Shown here: in pieces, positions 1 through 12,768 of the stretch | Position numbering within the stretch: position 1 is the first letter of the stretch | Layout: each line of letters starts with the position of its first letter | Program-made: the position numbers and the translations under genes | Assembly: GCF_016906535.1 (NCBI RefSeq) | Contig: NC_057385.1 | Location: 2,852,001-2,916,000 of the forward strand | From: Rhizoctonia solani | Lineage: Eukaryota; Basidiomycota; Agaricomycetes; Cantharellales; Ceratobasidiaceae | Length of the DNA: 64,000 bases | Direction of reading: 5' to 3' | The notes under the pieces: model-generated | Database searches by the model: none | The model's input: only the letters and a program-made list of their open reading frames with translations | What the model was told of the DNA's origin: nothing

Positions 1-2905
1 ACCAATCTCAATATCAGATGTCCGGTGCTGCCAAGGCGTTGCTTGATGACGTGAGGGCACGAAGAGAGGCGGCTCCGCCAGCGTCTACCCAACAAAGTCC
101 TTTCCCAGATTTTGACCGTACTCTCTCCAACCTCACCGGGGTGGTTTCAGTTTCAGTTTCAACATGGGCTCTAGCGGCTACAACCGCGGTGATATTGCCT
201 CGGGTCCCTACGCGAGCACCGTTCAGGATGATATCCCTGGCCCCTTGCCTGGACATACTGTCCCTGGACTCTTCGATCCGTTCAGGAAGAATGACGCAAA
301 TTCTCTTCCTCCACCGCCCGGCCTCTCTGCTACTCGACCTGGTGGATATGAGCAAGCATATACCGGGGCATTCAATCCATTTGCTGACGGCCCGGGATCA
401 TCGAATCGAGCATCGTCTTACGATTCGGAGCGTGATGCCGCTGAGCGCACCAGTTCGAGGTTTGGTTTTGCTCGTCGCCAAGATTCCTCTGGGCCAACGT
501 CTATCGGGTATGGTACTGCCATCACGTCGTCACCTATGCGTCTTCATGACCAACTGCCGCCTGAGGTGCCAATGTCTCCTCAAGTAGCATCCGCGCAGTG
601 GCAGTACAGCCATAACCTGCCCGATTATGGTCACCAAGGAATGATGCCGATGAACATGCCGCCCAATCATCTACAGCAGCAGCAGCTTTATGCCCCACCT
701 GGCCTTGGCCAACAGCACTACCCGAATGGAATGGAGTTGAATGCGGCCGGATTAAAGGAGCTGTTGAATATTGGAGGCAACCTGTCCGGTACGCGCATTG
801 ATGCACGCCGTTCCCAGACTGGTACTTATATTCCGCCTGTAATACCCTTGTATGGTACTGTGTATCGCTGACTTTCTATGCGATTAATTTCTCTTCTCAG
901 ACACGTTTGATTCCCGCTTTACCGTCCAACCATTTAGTGATCCTGCTATTATGTCCGTTGCCCCTCGGGAAATGTTCCCATCCGGTCCGAGTTTGCCGCA
1001 AACGACACGTATGTCACAGATTGGTCCAAACACTCCTGGTCAACCGCCAGTAGCTCCAACTGGGTACCAATCCCCCCCGGGCATTCACCCTCAGGCGGTA
1101 TTCGCCGCCACCCGGCTTTATACCATCTGCCCGTCTACAACCAGCTCGCCAAGGGACTCAAAATGTCAGCCCGATAGCAACTGGTCCTATGGCCAACTCG
1201 CCTATGTTGACCAACGGTGAGTTTTTTCGTTTGTCTGGGACGTGGCTGTCGTATACCGAGCCCTCTCTGCTTCTCGCGCTTAAGGGCACACCGCACATGC
1301 AAACTAAGGCGATCTCTATGATGAGGAAGCGGCTCCTATTTCTTTGATGTGCGGATACCCCTTTTCACTTCTGTCCCCAACCCTTGGTGGCAATACTAAC
1401 ATCAATAATCCTTGTATACAGCATCTATTATTAAATCCGAACCTAATTCGCCAGCTCTTTCTGCTTCAGACTTCCCTGCTCTCCCTCCTCCCTCAACTGA
1501 TACTCAAACCAAGCGTGAAACCAATCAGCCATTCCTTCAATCTCGTGTGACTGCCGCCGATGCCAAGGCAGCTTCCCTCGCAGCCAAGAAGACCTCTACA
1601 ACAGTTACCAAGAAAGTTACCTCGAAACCTGCCCCCAAAATTATCACCAAGACTGCTATCGATGACATTTCTCAAGTTGTTTCTCCATCAAATTCTACAC
1701 CTAATACTGCTGAGGCTCCCACTAAATTTACACCAACGATCACTGTCCCGGTTTCCAAAGACGCGGCCCCCGACCGCTCAGGTAAAAAGCCCAGCTCGCA
1801 GGCAACGTCAAAGGTTTCCACTCCCACATCCGATTCTCGTCCCACACCAACAGTGTCCAAGCCAAGCTCTGTTGAACGTAATCAGAGTAACGCAGGCTCC
1901 ATTCGCGGGAAGTCCAACCCAGCTGTTTCTTCAAACACTACTAAGACTGTCCCGGTTCCTAAACCCTCTATATTGATCCCAAGTTCTGAACCGGTCGAAC
2001 AGGTTCCCGTTTTATCTCGTAAACAGAAAAAGAACAAACCGGTGCCGCCCCGTCCTGTAGTCAAGGTTCCAAAAGACGAGCCCGCAAAAACCGAGTCCGT
2101 GACTCCATCTGCCCCCTCCTCTCCTGTATCGACACTGCTCCGTTTTGAGGATGGCTCTAGTCCGCCAACTCCGCTTACCGCTGAGCCAGCTATGCCACCC
2201 GAGCCCTCAATTGTCGGGATGCTCGTTGACCTTGCTGCCCAGTACGAAATAGAGCGGCTGGCATTCTTTGATAGTCAGAGTTACAACAATAAACTGGCAA
2301 CGCCCTTGCGATATGGTCCGCTCGTTCAGGCATTGTCTACCTTATCTATAGGCGGCGGCTCGGCAGCCAAATCGATTACTCCCGGTACGATTGACACAGC
2401 CGTAACATCTTTCCAGCAACTACTTGAAACGCTCACTCAGACGATTTCGGACATGCTACGTACGCTCCCTCGTACAACTTGGGACGATACTTCTTCTTTT
2501 GACGGAGTTCTGAAAGATATGCTCAAGGCAGAGGAGTTTTTGGAAGAGAACACGGATGATTTGCCTAATTGGCGGGATGATGACGTTGCGGTCCTCACAC
2601 AAGCACTCGAGAAGCGGGCCCGGTGGATGGAGATTCAACTTGTCAAACTAGAAGAGCTCCATCGGGACATCAACACGTCCGCTGTACGATCTGTGCTGGA
2701 TCAAAACGACCGCGGTTGGGGACTTCGTGCACGAGAACCCAAAGGGGAATCCCTAGCGAGCTTTGAGCAACTCGGAACGGTTGAGGAGAATGGGGTTAGG
2801 CGAATGATGAATATCGCGGAGCTGGAGGAAGCACTTTTAGAGGCTAAGCAAAAGGAAGCCGTGGCAGAGACCGAGCTGAAGGAAGCAATGTTGACCGCAT
2901 ACTGA
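1..2905 (+). CDS. Low-complexity regulatory protein, 5' partial (possible CCR4-NOT subunit Not4 C-terminus)
   Basis: The gene enters from the left edge and ends at the TGA at 2903-2905. At least three exons are visible: about 1-833, a middle exon starting near 900, and a long last exon from about 1421. The protein is rich in Pro, Ser, Thr and Gln. It has an LLDDVRARRE helix near the left edge, a DFPALP motif near 1465, a Lys/Pro-rich basic stretch (about 2020-2090) and a charged helical, coiled-coil-like C-terminus (about 2200-2900). The short motifs recall the disordered tail of fungal Not4, a RING ubiquitin ligase of the CCR4-NOT complex, but the RING and RRM would lie outside the window, so this is a guess. 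The frame from residue LTG to GFSFSF is broken by one base in the G run at 138-141. TOP3 starts 137 bp downstream on the same strand. Confidence 0.6.
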
Positions 2906-3042
2906 GTTATAAGTCTTCTGTAATGTCTAAAATAATTAAATTGAGATATATTGGTCAGCACCGATTTGGCACGTGACTTTTGGACGCGTTTGCAAGTATT
3001 GGATACACATTACTTGGAGCCCGCCACGATCTCGGGCCTAGG

Positions 3043-6000
3043 ATGAAGGTACTTTGCGTGGCGGAGAAACCTTCCATCGCAAAATCGGTCGCTCAGATTC
3101 TATCAGGGGGTCATTTCACTAGTGTGAGCTACCAAATGGATTGATGAATAGTCATTCAGCTCATGATAAATAGAGACCCACCCAGTCGCCATACCACAAG
3201 AACTATGACTTCTATTATGCCAAGACGGGAGACAATTACACGATGACTGCGGTCTCTGGGCACTTAACGGAAAAAGATTTCGGATCTGCCCTTCGCAGCT
3301 GGAACTCCTGTGATCCTTTCCAACTATTCGATGCACCGATCGAGACAAGAGTTTCCAAAGTAAGTAATATCTCCCACTTTTATGAGTGGCGCTAAGGCAC
3401 TTCAGGATGGAGAACGTATCGAGAGGAATCTCCTCAGCGAAGCACGGGGTGCCCAAATGTTGATGATTTGGACGGATTGCGATCGTGAAGGGGAGAATAT
3501 TGGTGCCGAGGTCGAGGCGGTTTGTCTGCGATCGAATCCCGAATAAGAGTCAAGCGTGCTCGTTTCAGTGCTATTATTCCAGCGTACGTGCTCTCGGCGT
3601 TATTTCGTCGTCCAGCTTATTGACATTAAAGTAGACAGATTCATCATGCTGCTCAGAATCCGGTTGACCTTGACCGTGCACAGGCCGACGCAGTAGAAGC
3701 CCGCATTCTTCTGGACTTGCGTTATGGTGCTGCTTTTACTAGAATGCAGACCCTCACTTTACAACCTCGATTCCCGCAACTGCAAGAGGGATTGATATCC
3801 TACGGTGAGCTTGAAAACCAAATCCAATGGACCATAACTCAATGAACTAATCAAACAGGACCATGTCAATTTCCGACTCTGGGCTTTGTCGTATCCCGAT
3901 ACGAACAGGTACAGGCTTTTGTTCCAGAGCCTTTTTGGTACATCCATCTCTCCATCGTTTCACCGGACGCCGATGATGAAGAGGAGACTGCTTTTTCATG
4001 GCGAAGACACCACGTATTCGAGTTTGATGTTGCGTTGGCACTATATGAAGGTACTGTAGAGAATCCCACAGCACGGGTGACAAAGGTGACAAAGAAACCA
4101 ACCAAGAAATGGTAAGCCATCAACTCGACTGTTTTTGTATCGCATTAAATGTGCTCTAGGAAACCTCTTCCGTTGACTACTGTTGAACTTCAAAAGGCCG
4201 CGTCTCGGCTCCTTCATATGACACCAAAAAAAGCATTGGATGTATGTTGCCACAATCCGATTGCCTGAAACATATCTAACTATGCGCCAGGTTGCGGAGA
4301 AATTATACAACGATGGGTTTTTATCGTATCCTCGCACAGAAACGGATCAGTTTGATCAGCATTCGATTTCGATAGTCTCATTGCTAAACAGACAGTGGAT
4401 CCTGACTGGGGTGGGTTCGCCGCTGGGTGAGTGCAGGAATCTTGTTCGAAATTAGGCATATAATTGATGGAACCAAGACTACAAAACGGCGGATTTCAGC
4501 GTCCTCGTGACGGGAAAAAGAACGATAAGGCGCATCCTCCTATCCATCCTACCGCGCATGCCGGAAATCTGGTGGGCGAGGCCAAAAAAGTTTACGAGTA
4601 TGTTGCTCGGCGATTCTTGGCTTGTTGTTCCAAGGACGCAGAAGGGTTCCAAACCACAGTCGATGTCGTAGTAAATGACGAAGAATTCAGTGCCACTGGT
4701 AAGGCAGAGTTTTTCATGATTGATGGCGATGTTGACATTCATTACTAGGGCTGATTGTTCTGGAGCGAAATTATCTTGAAGTATACAAATATGACAAATG
4801 GGTTGGAAAACACCTACCTGATTTCCAGGAGGGCCAGGAATTCATGCCGAGCGTTTGCGAGCTAAAGGACGGCGAAACTACTAGTCCCTCCTTATTGACA
4901 GAAGCCGATTTGGTTACTTTGATGGACAAGAATGGGATTGGTAGAGTTATCTTCAAATTAACTATGCAGCACTTATTGACGACCCATTATAGGAACTGAT
5001 GCAACCATTGCTCAGCATATTCAAACCATTATTGATCGCCAATATGTGATCGCACGTCAGGAAGGCTCAACTAAATACCTCGTGCCCTCTACGCTAGGCA
5101 TTGGCCTCATTGAAGGCTACAATAGGATAGGGTTTGATAAGTCGTTGAGTAAACCACTATTGAGACGTGAGGTATGCACCATTTGTTGTACATCAGCGCT
5201 TCATGATCTGACTTTCTCGCCATAGACCGAGCGTATGATGGTACAGGTCTGCGATCGCCAAACTACCAAAGCAGAGATGATGGCTCGGAGTATTGACCAA
5301 TACAAGGAGGTTTTCATTCGCGCTAAACAACAATTCCATTTAGTTGTTGATGTATGTTCTTATACTTCCTTTCGAGCCCAGGATCTAAAAGTTATATTGT
5401 AGAGCGTCGGGCAACGTATCAATGGTGGCCCAATAGCTACCAATAATGATGCCATAGCCCCAAATGGAAGAGGTGGTAGGGGAGGCGCCGGGGGTCGAGG
5501 TGCAGGCGGAAGAGGTGGAGGAAGAGGAAGGGGAGGTGGCCAAGGTAATCCACGGCCTCCTGGCGAAAATCAGAATTCAGATTCCGATAGTGATGGTGAT
5601 GATGATGGGGGTCGAGGTCGTGGTGGGAGCCGTGGACGACGCACCGCTACACGAGGGCGGGCTGCTGCATCGCCTGTTGCGAGGCGCGGTAGGGGCGGGA
5701 GGTCTACCGCCCAATCCGATGATGGTGAGTATTGGAAACGCATATATAGCTGTTGCCCAGCCCTAATACATTCCTTGCGATTCAACTTAGCACCTCAGCC
5801 GACACGTAGAACGGTGGGTACCACGCAACCAACAGGCGGCGAAACACGCCAAGGCGTTACCTGTCAATGTGGAGAGCCTGCTGGCGAACGAACAGTTACC
5901 AAGGAGGGGCCTAACAAAGGTCGTAAATTCTTCACTTGTGGGAAGGACCGAACCTGCGACTTTTTCGAGTGGTTTGATGGCCCTTCCAAGTCTAATGAAG

Positions 6001-6836
6001 ATAGCTTCTCCAGGCCCGTGCAGAAATCTCGATCCACGATACCTGCTAAGCGTAAATCCACCGAACATATGGTAATTATACCATCTATGCTTAGAGTCTG
6101 AACCTAACCTACATGTGCCACCCAGCCACCTGATGACAGTCGACGTTGCAGCTGTAAGCTAACTGCTGTTCAGCGCACTGTGCTAAAGGATGGACCGAAT
6201 AAAGGCCGATCATTCTGGGCATGCTCAAACTCGGAACAGGCGCGTTGTGGCTTCTTTGAATGGGATGATAACGGGGCGAGTGAGGCCGGCGGCAGTGGGT
6301 TCACCCCGACAACACACGCCCAGCCAAGAAACGAAGGCCAGGGTAGATGCTTCAAGGTGTGCAGCCCATATCAAAGATTAGACATCGGACTGATGAGTGG
6401 GATCATAGTGTGACCAACCAGGTCACTGGAGCAATGGTGAGGGATATTTGAACGCCCTGGTACCTTGTTCGAAGGCGTATACTCATATATTCTTCAGCGT
6501 GCCCGAATGGCAATGCCAATCCCCGAACCCAATTTAGAAACGAAGGAACCACGAGTAGCGACACATCAGGTGTTTGTTTCAAGGTCAGGAACTATGTAGA
6601 GTCGCTCGAGCCAAGTGATCCAATAGTGACTGATGGTGTAAACAGTGCAATGAACCGGGGCATTGGAGTAATGCCTGCCCTAACGGAGATGCTGGCAACT
6701 CAAGAGGGACATCAGGGGGGGTAGAGGACGGGGTAAGAGCAAAGGCTCAACTAGACCTCGGACGTCCTCACGGGGGGGACGAGGACGGGGACGAGGACGA
6801 ACGAAGGGCGGATTTGGGGCTGCAGACGATTATTGA
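3043..6836 (+). CDS. TOP3: DNA topoisomerase III (type IA) with GRF and CCHC zinc-finger tail
   Basis: A type IA topoisomerase that, with RecQ helicase and Rmi1, resolves recombination intermediates in the nucleus. The start MKVLCVAEKPSIAKSVAQIL is the Toprim opening; DREGENIG near 3483 supplies the acidic metal site, and SYPRTETDQFD at 4324 carries the catalytic tyrosine (codon 4327-4329). The gene has about twelve short introns. The C-terminus holds a Gly/Arg-rich stretch, two GRF zinc fingers (Cys clusters near 5863-5970 and 6145-6265) and two CCHC knuckles (CFKC...GHWSNACP). Each knuckle is interrupted by an intron between its first cysteine pair (6357-6409 and about 6583-6646). The last exon is RG-rich and ends GGFGAADDY. 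Its frame is reached only if the G run at 6715-6721 has one more base; without it an alternative tail runs to about 6857. Confidence 0.95.
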
Positions 6837-7216
6837 CTATAACGCCATACTATATTAATTAATCAATACCACATTTTAGTCTCTAAGGGCACCATAAGAA
6901 GGGCGATTTGGTATGTCAACAGCGACAGCCTATTCTATTCTATTGTTCCCGGCATAGTAAGCGCATTTACTTACGGCTGGGTTGACTCACAAAAACAGCA
7001 ATGGCGTCTGTTCCTGTCAACCTTATGAGGTGCCAAGGCACTGTGAAGCCGAGCGTAGGATATCTACGTTTGACGAACACACCGCCGTTAGGCACACATT
7101 TGAGAACCTGACTTCCTTATTCTCGGGTCCTGGCAGACTACTCACCATATAAGAGGTCAGTGAATGCAGCATAAGAGACATCATTCAGAGGACGCTATAT
7201 CTCCAGTATCTTCGGC
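6837..7216. other. Intergenic region between TOP3 and the CAP10 gene
   Basis: About 380 bp with no open frame or repeat that I recognise. It must hold the TOP3 3' end and the promoter of the downstream glycosyltransferase. A TATATA-like stretch lies at about 7195-7200, too near the ATG to be a convincing TATA box. Confidence 0.5.
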
Positions 7217-9495
7217 ATGAAACAAAGGCGCTTTATCTTCCGTACAGTGTCTCATTATAGACGCTTTGTCTTGATTGCTGCCACTGTTTCTACGCTTAGC
7301 TTCCTCTGCCTCTCGCCCCTATTTTCAACCTCCACAGCCTGGCGCGTCGCTTTGCAACTTCTTCCACCAACACCAAACTCCTTGGGCCTTCGCCCCTCTC
7401 ACAAGGCTGCATACGACCTTCCAGTACATGAGATCATTGAGGGTGGGCCGGCTGAAAGCTGCGATAGGTGGCAGACACCCAATCCACGGTCTTATCACGG
7501 ATGCTGAGGCAAAACGGAATAACCTCGTTCAAAGGTAACTTAGAAATTTCCCCTATATTCCTTGTGCTCAGTCTATCGATTAGACAGAGTACTACGCTCT
7601 CTGCTGCAGTAAAAGAGTATCGACGCCGTTATGGACGCCAACCTCCTGCGGGGTTTGAACAGTGGTACGCCGCCATCCTGATTCGAGTTTAGGATGATCA
7701 TAACATCTCGAACAAGGTATGAATTCGCTCGGAGCATCAACTTCAAACTCATAGATGAGGTAAGGAATGTTTCAGCTCAACTTATTCGTTTGCCATTACC
7801 TTCTGGCATTCTAGTTCGACCAGATCGACCGGGATATTACTCCCTTTCTCGCCCTTCCACCTCATATCATCCATAATCGAATTGAGCTTGCATCCAAAGA
7901 TGACCATTCTTACCATTTGACTATCAAGGATGGTAACGCCACCATCGGTGGACCCCTCGGTCATTGGGACGTCGCCGTAGAGTTTGAAAAATTGATTCGA
8001 CCTTTTGTTAAGAGTCTCCCAGACATGAAATTTTACGTTTCAGGGCATGATGGTGGCCCGACAATTCTACCAGAAGATATGCGTTTGGCAGTAAACAGGG
8101 TACTTAAGCAGGGAAAACGTATGTCTCATTATTGGCTTAACCCCCATCAATCACTCATCACTTGTATTTTCCAGGCCTTACCCAGGATGAAGTTACCCAT
8201 CTTGAAGACTTAAAACGGAACCCACGGCGAGGAGTCGCGAACGCGTGCCTCGAGGACCCTGTTACATTCTATCCATCAGCCCTCCCAGAGCGAAACCCGC
8301 ATACACATACCTTCATTTCCGATCATCGCCTGAGCATGTCATTTTGTGCCAACCCAACAATCCTCAATAACCCAGCGAAGCGGCACGGATACTTTGCTTA
8401 CGATGTTCCTCACCAACGGTCCGCATTTCCCCTCCTTGTACAATCCCAGCCCGAGCCCGGCGGAGCTATTCTGCATCCAGCGCTTCAAAGCTATCTATCT
8501 GCGGAAGTATATCATAGTCGGTTTGGACCAATTGTGCCGTGGCGAAACCGTTCCGAGACAGTCTTTTGGCGCGGACGTACAACGGGCGAATGGTTTAGCC
8601 GAGCTCACGATTGGCGTTTCTCCCATCGTATTCGGATACATACATTAGCCACACCAGGTGGGAACCTTACCGATCCCAACGTGACTCCTGAGGTAGAAGT
8701 GCTGGTAGAAGATGAGATGGATGGAAACATTCATCTCAAAATGTACTCAAGGGATACCCTAAACGAAAAGTACATGGACGTGAGCTTGATTGGAGGTCCT
8801 GTGCAATGCGACAATTCAGAGAATGATCACACTTGTCAAGAGATGGATAGCTTGAAGTGGGGCAAGGAGACAGGGTGGGATGGTGGCTTGAGTAACAAGT
8901 ATCTTCTCGACATTGGTGTGTTTCCGTTGGACTACACCGGGTATTCTACAGTTAAGCTTATATATGCGCCTTTTTTTTTAGACGGAAATGGCTGGTCGTC
9001 CCGTTTTCAGAGACTTATGACATCTGGAGCGTAGGTTATAGTGCGGTTTTAATAACTTGAGGTCTGCAAACTTATCGCGCTTTTATTAGTGTCGTATTCA
9101 AGATGTCGATTTTCCCAGAGTGGAACTCGGATTGGTGAGCATTTCTAAATTGCGATGTTTTAGGCTATCTCTTATGTGAATGACTATGAAAATCCATTAG
9201 GCTCATCCCGTACTATCACTATGTGCCTGTGCAGACCGATTATTCGGACCTCTATGATGCTCTTGCTTTCTTCATTGGTACTCCTGATGGACTACCAGGA
9301 CATGACGACCTTGCCGAAAAGATTGGTGCTCAGGCCCACAGGTTCACGGTCGAACAGTGGCGACCAGAAGACATGCAGGTTTATGTAAGTCTCTAGGTTT
9401 CATGACACTTCGAGCCTCATTGTTAACATTTCTCGTAGATATATCGTTTGCTGCTCGAGTATGCTCGTATGGTATCAGAGGCAACCAGAATATGA
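7217..9495 (+). CDS. CAP10-family (DUF821) glycosyltransferase, type II membrane protein
   Basis: Fungal CAP10-like proteins are Golgi glycosyltransferases; the founding Cryptococcus CAP10 is needed for capsule xylose/mannose polymers. The chosen ATG gives a basic N-terminus followed by a hydrophobic signal anchor (about residues 16-40). Family motifs follow in order: HPIHGLI...AEAKRNNL, RQSTTLSAAVKEYRRRYG with PPAGFEQW, LIDE-FDQIDRDITPF, and the hallmark VFWRGRTTGEW near 8570; the C-terminus runs from PEWNSDWLIPYYHYVPV to EATRI. There are at least seven introns, including 7664-7716, which restores QWYEFAR. The anchor exon and the HPIHGL segment are in different frames. No intron fits there, and one surplus G at 7441-7447 would explain it. 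The acceptor sugar cannot be told from sequence. Confidence 0.88.
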
Positions 9496-9604
9496 TTGTA
9501 GCTTAGATTTTTGGCAGAGCTTTCACCTGTAGCCTGCTTGTTGTCGTTTATCCAATAATATAGCGTGCCTTTTTTATGATTTAGGCTACTGTAGCCCCAT
9601 TCGA

Positions 9605-9926
9605 TCAAGAGTTTTGATAGTACTGCCACCCAACCCAATTCGCAATAACAAAGAGCAAACCAGCGGGCACAATAAGAAAAGGTAGGTATTTATAATGAAT
9701 ATCCGCTGCAACCATTGAGTGTAGCCTGGACTGCTCAAATTATGTCAATTCGTATATAGAAAAGACGCGAAAGGCGTACTGGAAGGAACTCGAAATAGGC
9801 CAACGTCGGGCTGAGGAGCGACGTGTAGATACCAAACAGAAGAACAACAAGCGAAAGCATGACCAGACCGTATCCCCTTTGAATGAGGACGTCTCCGTCT
9901 GTGCGGCTATTTAGTTTGGATGCCAT
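9605..9926 (-). CDS. Tiny two-TM protein, PIG-Y-like GPI-GlcNAc transferase subunit
   Basis: A short gene of two exons, about 70-90 residues. The first exon encodes MASKLNSRTDGDVLIQRGYG followed by a hydrophobic helix (LVMLSLVVLLFGIYTSLL). The last exon encodes HYKYLPFLIVPAG, a second helix, and the ending VIANWVGWQYYQNS. The two-helix layout and the HYKYLP...NWVGWQ ending resemble the smallest subunit (PIG-Y type) of the ER enzyme that adds GlcNAc to phosphatidylinositol, the first step of GPI-anchor synthesis. The splice junction is not settled: the donor after LAYFEFLP leaves a phase mismatch of one base, whereas a donor after LLF joins in frame. A LINE fragment is inserted about 45 bp upstream of the ATG, between this gene and the divergent EBP gene. 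Confidence 0.6.
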
Positions 9927-9969
9927 GATGTCTACAAGGAGAACTCTAGCAGTGGTTAATTCTGTTGTC

Positions 9970-10512
9970 AAGAGGCCCACGTGAGCCACTACGGCGAGTA
10001 CCACGCCCAATTTCACTACGACGTCGACCCCAGGTGCGCTTGCGGGGAACGGGAAGAGATCATCATCCATTTAACTACGTCCTGTCCCGCTACGGCGGGA
10101 CACAGGGGATTCTTCGCGAGTTTTCTACCAATCTATCTGATCCTTCACTGTTTGGCTCCTACGCAGGCTTAGAGGCAGTCGCGAAGTTCATTGCCAAGAC
10201 GGGCATAGGAAGAAGACCAGGAGGCCCGCCGGCAACCGCTCAATCTATGTAGTATATACGCCATCACGGCCTCTGACTGAGCGAGGCCTTAAGCCACCTG
10301 TACGTCGCCCGTCGACAGCTTCATTTCTCTGACCGTGCTACCGTTTCTGCGTGTTTATTCCCCCCCCCCCCCGTTTCATTGCCTTCTTTCTCTCTGTAGC
10401 TTCTCACGGTTCGGTTCTTGATTTGTGAGCGGTTCGCCTTGTTCGCATGTAGCTCCCGTATTGCTTATATATGGACGTGTATTAAAAAAAAAAAAAAAAG
10501 AGGCACACGTGA
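9970..10512 (+). mobile_element. 5'-truncated non-LTR retrotransposon (LINE, Tad/jockey-like) with poly-A and target-site duplication
   Basis: The + strand carries the C-terminal end of a LINE ORF2. HYGEYHAQFHYDVDPRCACG is the Cys-rich motif after the RNase H region (about 9984-10045). After a frame shift near 10110 comes ILREFSTNLSDPSLFG, then LEAVAKFIAKTGIGRR, ending in a stop at 10250-10252. A 3' UTR with a C run (about 10360-10373) follows, then 16 A (10484-10499). The 15-mer AAGAGGCCCACGTGA at 9970-9984 recurs as AAGAGGCACACGTGA at 10498-10512, a 14/15 match, which is the expected target-site duplication. The copy is dead: almost all of ORF2 is missing and the rest is frameshifted. Target-primed insertion with 5' truncation is the simplest explanation. 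Confidence 0.85.
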
Positions 10513-10849
10513 TGGACATTTTTTTTATTCATATTTAAAGAGCTACATGCGCCACGTGATGGACAGAGAGATCGTATTTCTGGGACTATGAATAGTGAAA
10601 ACGATACCACCGCGCTGCTGAGCGACAGTCTCAAGTTGCATTCGTACTGCAACAGACCTACTATCATCATACAGCGGACAAACAAAAAAGTTTGTTGTGT
10701 TTGCTTTGGTGCTCGGCCTTGTCCATGTTCTGGCCGTAAAGCGGGACCCGAATTGGTCAGGGTCTATGACACCACTCTTGAACTCGAACCGAGTTGAAAA
10801 CCACCAAGCAGACTGACATCGTTGTCTCAAGTTCATCCATAAACCTGCC

Positions 10850-11755
<906 letters not shown>

Positions 11756-11977
11756 GGTGTTCTGTGTCAAAGCATGTAGCTGCTAACCCAAGCGCTTCAA
11801 AATAGTCCTTAGTTATCACGATGCGGTCTTTTCTTCTGAGTATTTTGTAGCGAATATATACGTTAACGCTATTCAACGAGAGGGCTAGTAAAACTATTTT
11901 CAGATCATTTTTCCGTGGGTATTTGACATATATGCGCCAAGGGCCCCAACAATCTAGGGCCCAACTTATTTTTCGAA

Positions 11978-12689
11978 TCAGTAGTAAGTGCTATGGATTA
12001 AAGTGAGTGAACGGCCTGGTTTCAACGAACGAGAAAAACTTACACATCCCAGTGGCTACCTTCGTCCTGTAAGTACCGAGATACCATAAGCTCGAGCTTG
12101 GTCTGAAGAATTGAATTATCACGTACGCAATAAATGTTTCCTGCTGCCGATTTCCACTGAGGATATCCATCGCCTCGATTCCCAATCTTAGTGAATGAGT
12201 TCTTGACATAAGCGTCAATCCCAGATGCGTGACGAATATCGACTTTGTATCCGTTCGCGTGGCTGAATTTCGTGAAGTTTCTCAGTTGAAATACCCGGGA
12301 ATAAATTGCATGGTAAAACTACCTGTAGGTTCCGCTTGCATGACCAGTCTCGGTCCCACCAGTTATGGTTATAGCACAACCGCAGGCATTTTTGAGAGTG
12401 ATCACATTATCTACAGTGCCACTCAGAATCCCGTCGTATGACGTACACGTGGGGTTGGATTTGGTCGTGCATCCGCCAGAGGAGGACGCATATATGCCAG
12501 CAGACTGAAGCTATTAATTTGTAATTGACGTGTATAGTAATTAATTAGTTGCGAACGGTAAAACGGACGATCTATGAGATTCGGTACCTTAGCTTGTGCT
12601 GCAGCTTGCGTCATAGGAGTGCCGGAACGCTGAACTACAGAGGCGGTGACAACAGATGCAGTGACTGCCAAGATAGCGACGAACTTCAT
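11978..12689 (-). CDS. Small secreted M15-like (zinc DD-peptidase fold) protein
   Basis: Five exons can be joined. Exon 1 (12588-12689) encodes a signal peptide, MKFVAILAVTASVVTASVVQ, and a short linker. Exon 2 starts at 12510 with Cys-containing sequence and ITITGGTETGHASGTY. After an intron the frame continues SHANGYKVDI, then VKNSFTKIGNRGDGYPQW, SAAGNIYC, and EGSHWDV; a last splice adds TYY before the TGA (11978-11980). The spacing H-x3-G-x3-D followed by HWD resembles the zinc ligands of M15 D-Ala-D-Ala carboxypeptidases. Related small secreted proteins are common in plant-associated fungi, but their substrate is not established. The GT..AG sites all agree in phase. This is the intact member of a local family; degenerate relatives lie at 13.8-15.6 kb. 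Confidence 0.72.
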
Positions 12690-12760
12690 GGCGAGGAGAA
12701 CGAATGGATGGATGGGATGGATATGAGTGGATTCCTGGCTTACAGAGGACGGCGGCGGCG

Positions 12761-12768
12761 GTATTTAA
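12761..12768 (-). promoter_or_regulatory. Possible TATA element of the M15-like secreted protein gene
   Basis: On the minus strand an A/T-rich TTAAATAC sits in a GC-rich context (CGCCGCC runs) about 75 bp upstream of the ATG at 12689. Position and composition fit a TATA box; no other evidence. Confidence 0.4.

Noticed and set aside
18..587. Long plus-strand frame at the left edge as a separate gene
   Set aside because: Only its first part matches the gene; after the G run at 138-141 the real protein continues in the other frame, so the rest is a shadow.
10360..10500. C run and A run as simple-sequence repeats only
   Set aside because: They lie in the 3' UTR and tail of the LINE bracketed by target-site duplications, so they are part of the element.
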